Source: Haemaphysalis longicornis (Eukaryota; Arthropoda; Arachnida; Ixodida; Ixodidae). From it: 64,000 nt of DNA. The stretch lies in contig JABSTR010001148.1 of NCBI GenBank assembly GCA_013339765.2, forward strand, positions 186,001-250,000, in the 5' to 3' direction. This document shows, piece by piece, positions 53,515-62,700 of the stretch (the first letter of the stretch is position 1; every line of letters begins with the position of its first letter). A program made the translations under genes and the position numbers. The notes under the pieces were generated by a model. It was not told where the DNA came from and ran no database searches. It saw nothing but the letters and a program-made list of their open reading frames with translations.

Positions 53515-55485
53515 GGACATTTCGGTGCTGGACATTTCGGTCCAGCACGTTTCGGTGTGGAGATTTCTGTACACGGACATTTTGGTGCACGACGTCTTGA
53601 CCCAGACATTTTGAGTGAGTGGATGTCCCAAGGATTGTTTGAACATTTTAGATTTAATATTGTAATTTCGTGACTTGATATGATTTTACGTTCGAGACTT
53701 GTGCTTGCGCCGCCGTTCGTGGAAACGAACGGAGCATTGCCACGTGAAACCCAATTTCTGTAGCAGATGGTAAAAATTAACGTTGTTATTTTGGATCCGT
53801 TCAACCATGTTTCTGTTATTTTAACATTCATGTGAACAACCCTAATACTTTAAGTGTTACCAAAGCGCTTTCCTTTCACTTCACCCAACGGTGCAAGACG
53901 CTGCTGCTTTTAGTCTATTCCCCCCCCTTCCCCCCCCCAGGAAAACTTCCGCAAAAAACAACAGAAAAACGAGTTCGATTAGGCGCGTGTGCATTTCGGC
54001 TTAATTAATCTCTCAATCAATATCACCGTCGTGATAACCCATTCGGTGTCAGTTCTACTTAAAACTAACAAACCAACCATCGCACTTACGGTGGCGTTAC
54101 TTAGGGGAGGGGAAAGCTGAGCCCCGCCGGCAATCACCCCCCTAAGTAGAGAGAGAGGGGTGTCACTTGTGCTTCACCATTGCGTCGACTGGACTTCGAA
54201 AACTTGAAGGCGACTGTTGCCGCTCTCGTCACACTAGCCTATTCATTTTTTTTTGCTCCTTATAATGGGAGGAAGCGATGTATGCCTGGGGTGTCCATGA
54301 TATGCGCGACTTGATGAGTTAATTCATAAGGGGGCGACTGAAGGCGTATAAAGAGCGATTCCTGGAGTGGGGGCGCCGTCGATATCACAGCGGCGCGCGG
54401 AAGGGCGTAGCCAGCATACGATAGTGGCCATTGTGTTCTCAGCGGCTTTATGGGTGCCTTTTTGTGTCACATTATAGAGGTTTCGTGCGCCCATGGTGAA
54501 TGTAAAGCTTTTTCTATGTTTTAAACGCGAAGTGTGCTATCTAATTGTTCTGAATGTATCACCCAATTCCTGCAAAAGCCTCCACTAAGAGGCTAGCAGT
54601 ATGTTCTAAATAAAAAATAAAAAATCACTGCGGTGACACTTCGGAGACAAAGAACTCCACCACGCATGTAGGATTTTCAGGGGAACCGAAAATAATACGG
54701 CTGAAAAAGAAATCTGGTCGAGATTCGAGCGTACAGGCGGGAGGTGGAAGGGGGGGGGGGGGGGCGCCAGAACAAAGAATTAAAATGTGGTAAATGTAGG
54801 CTTGTAAACATTAAACAAAGGTTGGTTGTCCCGAACACAATGGCTGGATTTTGTATGCACAACCGGTACGTGCTTAATCAGCATTTAGGACATTAGAACC
54901 TGCGGCTGCTTTCCAAAATGCCCGTTTTTCCTCCCCGACAATATCCTAGACCAGTGTTCGCGAATTCATTTTAGCAAGGCAGCCAAGCCTACGTAATACT
55001 CTTCATAATGTTTTCTTCATTCTGATGGGCTAGCTAATGTTTGTTACTTTTTGGATATTGAGAGTGTGCATGTAATTTTTGTAATTTGAGGGTGTGATTT
55101 AAAAAAATACAAAAGAGGCGGTAGACCATCGTAAACACGGGCAATTGTCTTAGCTAAAAAAGAGCGAATATAAATTAACAATCTCTCATAAATGCAAAAA
55201 CAAAAACGTGTGCTAAAGATTTCAATCGGCTGCATAACAGGTGCCCCAGGAAGAGGTATTAAACAAAAATATAGAAATGTAGAATTTCTAAAAATACCTG
55301 GCAAAGATCGAACATGGCATCAATAAAAAAAATAAATTCACTGCTCCAGATTGTTGTCCATAACCCACGTTAAGCGGAAATAAAAATATAACGGCTGTCG
55401 CAAACAGGCAAGCACCGGATAATTTGGTCGCCGAAATTTGGACACCGAAATTTCCGCACCGAAATATCCTGCACCGAAATGTCCC
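53515..55485. mobile_element. Element E: DNA element with ACATTTCGGTG termini
   Basis: The left end has GGACATTTCGGTGCTGGACA, then TTTCGGTCCAGCACGTTTCG and further TTTCGGTG repeats to about 53600. The right end read inward has GGGGACATTTCGGTGCAGGA, ATATTTCGGTGCGGAAATTT and more. It is inserted in hAT-3. No coding sequence recognised. The right arm is shared with 46400-46970. Exact boundaries are plus or minus a few bases. Confidence 0.65.
54089..54760 (+). mobile_element. Element G, copy 1
   Basis: Starts CGGTGGCGTTACTTAGGGGA and aligns loosely to 61966-62700 in the order: C(A/G)GTGGCGT terminus and G-run, GGTG(T/C)CACTTGTG, TCGAAAACT(T/G)GAAG, GAG(T)TAATT, GCGATTCCTGGAG/ACGATTCCTGGAG, CATGGTGAATGT. 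The right end is probably near the G-run at 54750. Nested in element E. Confidence 0.5.
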
Positions 55486-56298
55486 CGAGCCGTCTGGAGT
55501 TTGTCCAGTGCTTCCTGAAAAAATTCGCCTAGGAGCGTTTCTTTTGATTATCTTTATCTCCACATAATCTGCTGCCGGTGGTGTTAATATTCTTATAATA
55601 TACGTAGTTCGATGTGAGTTTTAAATGTCCCACTTAATTTCTACCCAGGATTATCCGACACTATATTTTAATTTAAAAACCTAATTGTAACGTTAATGTA
55701 ACGACACGTTCCAACTTTCGAAGTGGAACTGGAACGCGTTCCTTTCGCAATAAAGGAACTTGTAACGGGAACTCGTTTCAAAATTGGCAAGGAACGAGGA
55801 ACGAGCTTTCGTTCCTATTTTGGAGGAACGTGTACAACACTGCCTGGCGCGCCCAACCACATGCAGCGTATTTTCGGCGTCAACGCGCGGGCCCGCAGGA
55901 GAGGGCGAGTAACCGCATGGGACCGGCGAAATCACGCGCCGGCGTGCGCGCTCGACGCTTCTTTCGGCGTCCAGCACGAGATTGAACAGTCGCCGGTACT
56001 TGTCGCGCAGGGACTTCGATTTTTTCTGCACGGTTTCTGTGGCACAAACACACGAAAACAATGACGACTTGTTACAATAACTATGCGCACAGGCTGCAGC
56101 GCAGGTAACAAGTGCCTTACCTCCGTCCGCAACACCAGGCGCCACGGCTGCTGCCACTTCATCCCACAACGTCTGTTTGCAGGGTTTGTTCTTGTTATCT
56201 TTGTGTTTAGCCTGCCATAGAGCGGGGTGGGCTGCGACTACAGTTATTAATGCCGCAGCGTCGATGTTCGGCATGCCGGCCACCAGTAAAACAGCCAT

Positions 56299-57216
56299 GG
56301 AGGAAATAAAAGTTTAGGAGGGAGCGTCACGTGACTATCGTGAAGCCAAGTCATAAAAAATAAAAAGGAGACTGCTGGGAGATGCCCTGCCTCACGTTAC
56401 AGGCAAGCGGTAGTTCTTTGCGCCTCACGCGGCCGCCCGCCTGCCGCGCTATGCTGCGTCATTCCGTTTGGTTGCCGGGCCGTCCGGGTATTCGGGTTTC
56501 GGCGACGAGTCCCCGTCCGGGCGTTGCGCGCAGCGCTGCCTGCAACCCTAAACGCGCAGCGGGCTGATCGTGCAGGCAAAGTGTTCGGACGGGAGAGACA
56601 GAAAACATCTCTATTTATTGAGCTCTGGGATCCGTCGAAGTGCACCGCAGTCGAAGTGTCGTGTTCCGCCGCAGTGCAAAAGCGGGTATGTCAGAGTACG
56701 ACATCCGTGCCTCACATTTTATTTCACAAACACACCTCACTTCCTTGATTCTGGTAATTTTATATTTTCACCTCCCAGGCGTAATTTAGCGTTCGTTACC
56801 CATATACCTATCGCACGGATTGAGCAGTTCTCGGACAACCAGCCCGTGTTCTGCCTGCGACGCGAGGCGGAAAAGGATTTGTTCTTCCCGCGCCCGCACC
56901 CAACGTCAGTGGTTCTGCACCTTTTCTTTTCTAATGCCTGAAGGAGACAGCAACGCAAAACAGACATCGTCACGACAATTGTTGCATGTACAACGTGCCA
57001 CCGTGCCGGAGCACCGATAAGGCGAATGTATGCAAATGCGCACGCGAGCGAAATCGAAGCTTCTCGCACAACCTCTCAGCTGATGGGACACTCGTTACAG
57101 AGCTATGATGTAAAGGAAAGGTGGCGCGATAACTCCCAGCAAAATTGGAAACGCAATCGTCAAAGCACACCTGGCAAAAACCACGCACCCGTAGGCCGCT
57201 CCGTGCTTGTGAATGT
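56299..57216. other. Upstream region of the MADF gene, nothing recognised
   Basis: The first 100 bp upstream of the MADF start codon (on the minus strand) contain TTTATTT and a CACGTGA E-box-like site (56329); no TATA box placed. 56400-57216 has several overlapping open frames of 60-125 codons without a motif. Confidence 0.35.
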
Positions 57217-57456
57217 TTACAGCGGCGCGTTCGAGCAAAGCCGGTCGTGGTTCCAGCGGTAAGCGTCAAAGTCGGCTCGCAGCTCGTGAAGGTGCTCCGT
57301 GAGCATGGGATCTACGTATCGTGTAGCTTTGAACAGCGACAGTACTTCCACGATACGAGGGATACGAGGGTGGGAGCGCAACGCTGGCGGAAAATCACGT
57401 ACGGCGCCTTCGGCAACGCCACCGCCTCCTCCTCCACCGGCAGCCAGCCGGAGCCA
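57217..57456 (-). CDS. Candidate C-terminal exon, unknown family
   Basis: Open minus-strand frame ending at TAA (57219-57217). After a Gly run it reads VAEGAVRDFPPALRSHPRIP, RIVEVLSLFKATRYVDPMLT, EHLHELRADFDAYRWNHDRL and CSNAPL. The text is strongly protein-like and helical, and preceded in frame by a stop (TAG at 57459-57457) that could also be the AG of a splice acceptor. It lies 0.9 kb upstream of the MADF start on the same strand and would be the end of a separate gene. I recognise no family. Confidence 0.4.
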   Translation of the reverse strand, partial: WLRLAAGGGGGGGVAEGAVRDFPPALRSHPRIPRIVEVLSLFKATRYVDPMLTEHLHELRADFDAYRWNHDRLCSNAPL

Positions 57457-57748
57457 CTAAATGCTACCGCGGGCCTGAGAGTGGTGCATCTTCCACAATG
57501 CATTGCGCGGGAGGAGCCCGAGGAGTGGAGAATGCGGCGTCAGAGGAGGTTGGCTTGCCAAAGCTGAGCCGCCTGACGTCATGCTCCCTACTAACAAATT
57601 TACTTCCTCCCTGAAAACAGCGAGTGGACCTGACGTTCAGGAAAGGTGGACGAGCCCTACTGCGCATGCGCCAACTAGACATCAAAAAACAAAGAAAGCG
57701 ACTTTTTTTGCCGGATGTGACGTCATAATTAAAAAAAATGGCAGCTGT

Positions 57749-57815
57749 TGTACGTTTACTAGAGCAACGCTAGAGTGAACTAGAATTCTAGTATTCTAGT
57801 TCACTGTACGTTTAC
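57749..57815. repeat. Small palindromic insert between 11-bp direct repeats
   Basis: TGTACGTTTAC at 57749-57759 and 57805-57815 flank 45 bp that contain the inverted repeat AGTGAACTAGAAT / ATTCTAGTTCACT. Confidence 0.6.
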
Positions 57816-58174
57816 CTCGCTGCGATCTTCTCGGCGTGATTTTTGTCTGCCGTTGCAGCGGTGCATAGGTGTTCGGCTTGCGATTGTGATAAGGGCGCTC
57901 TCAAAGAACTTCTGGAGAGCGCTCACGGTGGTGTGCAGCGTGTAATGATTGAGACGCTGAGTGTGTGCGGCCGCCTTATTTGCGCGTAGTGCGTTACGAC
58001 GGTGAACACGGGCGTTCTGCATCAGTTGTGCCGCCTCAATTTGCGAGAGTGATGAGTGCGCTCGCGACAAGCTTCTGCGCTGCATTTTATTAGAGCACCG
58101 TGTTGAGGCCGCTGGGCGTTTCGTCTCCGATGTGCGGGTGCGCGTATGCCTTCAACATCAAACGGTCGTGCTAT

Positions 58175-58350
58175 CATGGCCAGCCGCGAACGATCGTTCG
58201 CACGAAACTCTTATCGCTCACCACACGGTCATTGACTAAGAAATATCAAGACAAGACTATTGCGACCGGCCAGCCACAAACGATCGTTCGCACGAAACTC
58301 TTGGCGCTCACCACACGGTCGTTGACTAAGAAATAACAAGACTATTCCGA
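58175..58350 (+). repeat. 90-bp tandem duplication
   Basis: GGCCAGCC.C.AACGATCGTTC starts two units (GATCGTTCG at 58192 and 58282) sharing CACGAAACTCTT, CGCTCACCACACGGTC and TTGACTAAGAAATA. The first unit has a short extra CAAGA. Encodes a repeated TIVRTKLL.LTTRSLTKK on the plus strand, probably incidental. Confidence 0.85.
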
Positions 58351-58938
58351 CCTACAGGCTACAAAGGTGATTCCTGCGCGTCGCTTTGGTTCGTCGAACC
58401 CCGTGTCTTGTAATAGCTGCGTGCTGTCATAAGCTCTTGACATTATATTCAGGAGGTCATGGTCCTGCTGCATGTTGTTAAATCGTTGCAGAGGACTCTT
58501 GGCGCGCAGAAATGAAAAGTTTGTAATTATCCACGTTAGTTTCGTTGGTCTCCAGAGGGTTGCTTTCCTGACGAGCGTATTGATGCGTATATCGCGGTAT
58601 GGGAGCTGTACAAATGTGTTGACGGATGTGGACGGGCACACTTTGTAGCTGTTCTTGGGGCGCTGGATATACGAGGAGTTCAAGGGTGTCTCGTCTGGTA
58701 GGTGGTTGAGGCGGGAGGTTTGGGAGTGATGGTAAGCTTCGTGCAGTTTATCCAGTTCGACCAACTTGCACGTGGGTGTCGAGAGGGCACTGTTCGGTCT
58801 GTGAAAATATTTATTTCGCCCACCACCATATTTGGTGCCCGTTTGTGCTTCTGCGATCAGCCTTCGTCGTGTTCTGCTTGAGCGTACACAGTGACAAAGT
58901 TTGATAACCGTAGCGGGACCCCGCACGGCATGCGGCAA
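58342..58938 (-). CDS. Open frame of 198 codons, unknown
   Basis: The longest uninterrupted minus-strand frame in this part. Composition is varied and not low-complexity (KLVELDKLHEAYHHSQTSRL, then YRDIRINTLVRKATLWRPTK and WIITNFSFLRAKSPLQRFNN). There is no domain I recognise, no clear start context and no flanking TIR. It may be a transposon ORF remnant or chance. Confidence 0.25.
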   Translation of the reverse strand: MPHAVRGPATVIKLCHCVRSSRTRRRLIAEAQTGTKYGGGRNKYFHRPNSALSTPTCKLVELDKLHEAYHHSQTSRLNHLPDETPLNSSYIQRPKNSYKVCPSTSVNTFVQLPYRDIRINTLVRKATLWRPTKLTWIITNFSFLRAKSPLQRFNNMQQDHDLLNIMSRAYDSTQLLQDTGFDEPKRRAGITFVACRSE

Positions 58939-59049
58939 TGGGCCACATTAACATTCTCAAATGCTATTTCCATAACACTGTTGGACACGAATTCTTGTAA
59001 CTTTGTTCCTCCTGTGGCTACACAGCCCGTCACCATGATGCACAGCATA

Positions 59050-60000
59050 TACTGAAAGTCACGTAGTTTGTTGTTCCTATTTCAATGTATCTTGATGGTA
59101 CATAGGGCAGACAAGGCCCTAACAGGCGGTGGTGGGAGCATGCCGCATTGGTGACGACTTGAACAGAAACCGATTTGGTGCTCCACTCCAAGACTCAATG
59201 CACGCCAGGTGGCTGCATGCCAGAATTTGATACGATGAGAGTGCTGAAGTTGTATGGCACAAAACAGGAACGAGAAATCTTTGAGGCCTATGTGATAAAG
59301 GTGGGAGACAGATGCACTATAGAATACTGAATAATTAGTGTGAAGTGTGCAGCAGCTGTAATTGCTTTTTATACATGTGGTTTTAAAGCAGTGTCACATG
59401 AGGGTTTTGTTTACTTTGTAATCACTCTCAGAGGGAAATGAAGCTTTCCTCTATCCTTTCCTTGAGTCATGCCTGACATTTGACCAAAATTTCCAAGATG
59501 AAGTCTCAACTAACCTGCATAGCCACCTCCATTCAGTTCACTGTTTGATGCATATTTAAGCACAAAACCCTGGGACGTCTGCCATTAATCACTCATAAGA
59601 AATCCTTGATGCCCGCCACACTCACCACTACCACTTCCACAACTTTGCAAAAAACAGATGCAAGCACAGCCATGACAGATTCCACCGTGCTTCCCAGTTA
59701 GCATGTCCCTTTATCAAGAAGGATGCATCACACCTCAAGTACACTACGACGCATACAAAAGCTAGTGATCATCTACCTCATCTGGACATCACGCCTTTCT
59801 ACAAGGGAATGAGGCGGCACCCACTGCTGCCCTCAAATTTACTAGCCACGGATTCGTAGAAAGCAGAAAAAGACCTGCCAGATTCCCTCGCCAACCTCTA
59901 AGTATAAAGCCGTTTTACAGATGCCTACAAATCCACACATACTACAACACAACATATTACCCAACACATGCCCCTATGAATGCCCACCCTGTAAAGGAAG
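59050..60000. other. Unassigned DNA
   Basis: No open frame above about 60 codons on either strand and no repeat recognised. Confidence 0.5.
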
Positions 60001-60004
60001 GAAG

Positions 60005-60903
60005 GAGAGAGAGAGAGAACAAACACTTATTTCTAAGTCCAGGTCCTAATTTGAAAGTTCAATTTACCGGATCCGCGTAGTACTCCTGAATGCCTGGTCC
60101 TAATTTGAAAGTTCGATTCACCGGATCCACGTAGTTCTCCATAATGTCCGTGCGGATCCGGTGCACGTGTTTGTAGAGAGCTTCCTGGGCAGCCTAGATG
60201 TTCACTGTCGGCGGGGGAGACAGCCAGAGCTCCCAGGAAGTGATGAAAGTGAGGGATTGGGTAAGAGATGGTGGGGTGAAGTCCCAATTAGAATGAGGGA
60301 CGGATGGGTAGAAAGAACACCTGGGGCAGGAAGGATGGCCAGGGCGCCGATAGATGCGGTGAAGAATGTGATGGGAGGGGAGTGAAGAGGTTTAAGCCTG
60401 TCGAATGAGGCACGCAGCCTCACGAGTTACGACAGGAACTGGGGGGTGGGTACAGGGTGCGTGATAGGCATTGGGCGTTTAATTGGTAATGGTGGGAAGC
60501 GCGGTGTTGAGTACGAACCGTCGGCGGGTGGTACAAGGTTGGCCAGGACATGGGCGGACCCGGGAAAAATACTCGGGTGAGCGCGTCTGCTAAGGCGTTT
60601 CCGCACATGCCAGCGTGGCCAGGAACCCAAACCAGTGTGAAGCGTGGCCAAGGATTCGATGCAAGTATCGAAGTGACGAAATCAGTGGTGTGTGGGTGGG
60701 TCTCATGGTTAGCGAAATTACGAAGGGCTGACTGACAGTCGGAGAAGATATATACTGGCGTGGTGGTAGGAACATTAAGAGTAGCATGCTCTATTGCAAG
60801 GGCAATGGCGTATTCTTCGAGGGAGGTCGAATCCGGTGGAGGAAGAAAGGAAAGCATAGCAGTGTTTAAAGAAGGGAGTAGGAGAAATGAAGCCATGCCC
60901 ATT
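60005..60903 (-). mobile_element. 5'-truncated LINE fragment with CT tail
   Basis: The minus strand runs from an RNase H domain (60903-60500) through a C-terminal and 3' UTR region to ..AGAAATAAGTGTTTGTTCTC and (CT)n at 60008-60022. It is a fourth LINE family in the window. Confidence 0.75.
60420..60902 (-). pseudogene. LINE RNase H fragment
   Basis: Open for 160 codons. It reads STSLEEYAIALAIEHATLNV (Glu helix), VYIFSDCQSALRNFANHET (second Asp strand), then TLVWVPGHAGMCGNALADAL (the VPGH.G..GN..AD signature). The first strand with its Asp is lost because of 5' truncation at about 60900, so it is not catalytic. The frame ends before the usual Cys/His segment. Confidence 0.8.
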
Positions 60904-61960
60904 GAGTTTGAGGGTATGTAGGAGATAGTAAAGGGAAGACAGAGCGGTTAAGCATCCAATCAACTGCACCCAATGCTTATCAGTGATTTCAAATAAATGC
61001 GTCAAACTTGCATGAAACACCTTACTGCATTTTGAACTCTCGTTCGTGAAATTATTTGTGTAAATTATACACTTATACTCAAGTGACCAGGCAGTATGTT
61101 TGAAGGTGTGTGAACATTCGCAACTTAGAATACTGTGCGAGTACTTTTTGATATTCGATTTGCAGCTCTGTTTCAAATATTTGAAATTTACAAATAGTAG
61201 AGGAACGAATGTTTGCTCTATCTGAAGATGTGCAAACTTTCAAGCTTCACTACATGGTAAGACCTTGCGGGTTGGTTTTTCTGCATGACACCGAAGCCGT
61301 GCCAAAAGCCTAATGCAGAAGCCTTGCACCAAGCAAGTGTTCACTAACTGTGGTGTATGTTAGGTCAAGTGCCACACTACAAAAGCAAAATTTATAATCT
61401 AAAATAGCTTTCCTATAAATATAATAGCAGAAGTGAGAAATAAAACGTTATTGCTGGCTTGTTGGTGAGGTCCCACCAGCAACTAGCATGCCCAGCCTCC
61501 TTTCAATCATTGAGGAGAGTGGGGGCACTGCTGCCTATCATATTAAATATACCTAATATGCTTACTGTCTTCACAGTATTTTGAGGAACCCATATTTCTT
61601 TATCTCAATATATGCAAAATTCTTGTTGCACTGGTTTGCATGTCTATGTTTTATTTTCTCTGTTATATTAAATTTTTTGTATGTCAAGCGCAAGTACCTG
61701 AACAGAGATGTGTCTAGTTCTGACTGCCTAAGCTGTCTTTTTTGGTGTAGTTATGTTTTATACACTCTAGAAACACCAAAACAAAGATAGTGTGGTTTGA
61801 AAATATTCAATTCGCAGCCCTATTCGTATTCAAAAATATTTTATTGAATTCACAGCCAAGTTTAACTTGTGTTCAATTCACAGACGCAAAGTTGATAATC
61901 ACACACCTCTAAATATATATACAAAAGGTAAGTTGTCGTTTGTAGTGACAAGAAACACTC
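60904..61960. other. Unassigned AT-rich DNA
   Basis: Open stretches 61176-60775 (minus) and 61581-61790 (plus) have no motif. Nothing recognised. Confidence 0.45.
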
Positions 61961-61965
61961 AGCTG

Positions 61966-62700
61966 CAGTGGCGTCGCTAAGGGGGGGCCGGGGGTCCCTG
62001 GGCCCGGGGTACCAGCCCCTCGGTGAAGGGGGGGAGGTGCCACTTGTGCCCCTACAACGTGCAATGCTGACGTCGAAAACTGGAAGACAACTGTAACGAG
62101 ACCAAAGCTTTGGCCTGTTCAATTTACGTCCCCACCAGTCTATTCAAATTTGTTTCCTGGTACAATGGAAGAAAGCGAGGAGAGTTTTGGCATCCAGAAA
62201 TGTCACGGTAGTCGAGGATGGGTGCGGCTTGAGGAGTTAATTGGCTGCAGGGTGAGCGGAGGCAAACAAGGAACGATTCCTGGAGAGGGGGTGCGTCGGT
62301 ATACGACTGCGACGCTCGGAGGGGTGTAGCGAGCGAGCTTGCTTTCCAATGGGACAACAGGGGCCTAACAAAGCCCCTTCATCACGTCCAGGACCACTGT
62401 TGGGGCGGCGGACGAGATCAGTAGGGGGGAGGAGTGAAGGGGGAGGCATCCAAGCCTACGAGACTTTGGTCATGTGTCCTCGGCGGTTATTTATGTGACT
62501 TTTTTTACGCACATCAGATATTGTGTACGGGTCATGGTGAATGTTAGCATTTTCTGGAGTCTTCGCAGTGACGCGTTGAAGACCGTGTACCCCGGTCCGG
62601 TTGTCATATTTTCAGAAGGAAACCAAGGTGAAAATGACCTGAAAGAAAAAAATATGGGGAAGATTGAATCTTGAGGAAGCGGGGACTGATAATTAAAACG
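61966..62700 (+). mobile_element. Element G, copy 2
   Basis: Starts CAGTGGCGTCGCTAAGGGGG and shares ordered blocks with 54089-54760. The terminus resembles the inward-read ends of the large hAT copies (10912, 14914). The right boundary is uncertain. Confidence 0.5.

Larger units (their letters stand above)
52809..55842. mobile_element. hAT-type DNA transposon (hAT-3) inside the MADF gene
   Basis: Both ends begin CAGTGTTGTAC read inward, and CCTGGCGC is perfectly duplicated at 52801-52808 and 55843-55850. The left 350 bp align to the start of hAT-1 (TAGGATTTGGCTG, then CGCCCTT, GAAGAATAACC), the right 250 bp to its end. Subterminal GGAACG and CGTTCC repeats occur on both sides. No transposase inside; the middle is element E (53515-55485). 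Confidence 0.9.
52645..56298 (-). pseudogene. MADF (possibly MADF-BESS) gene interrupted by hAT transposon
   Basis: Exon 1 (56298-56121) starts at ATG in CTCCATGG and reads DAAALITVVAAHPALWQAKH, then LWDEVAAAVAPG. An 84-bp intron follows (GGAG|GTAAGG ... GTGCCACAG). Exon 2 (from 56036) reads ETVQKKSKSLRDKYRRLFNL. LI.VV..HPALW, LWDEVA and SLRDKYRR are the three helices of a MADF DNA-binding domain, and splicing at these sites keeps the frame. Exon 2 ends after 186 nt at the 8-bp target duplication of the hAT element (55843-55850). Beyond the hAT, 52783-52650 reads SIASFLSLQPAPERRRRSCL, which resembles a BESS motif, but in a frame one base off, so an indel or another splice is required. MADF-BESS proteins are transcription factors; MADF proteins are also encoded by Harbinger transposons. 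Confidence 0.65.
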
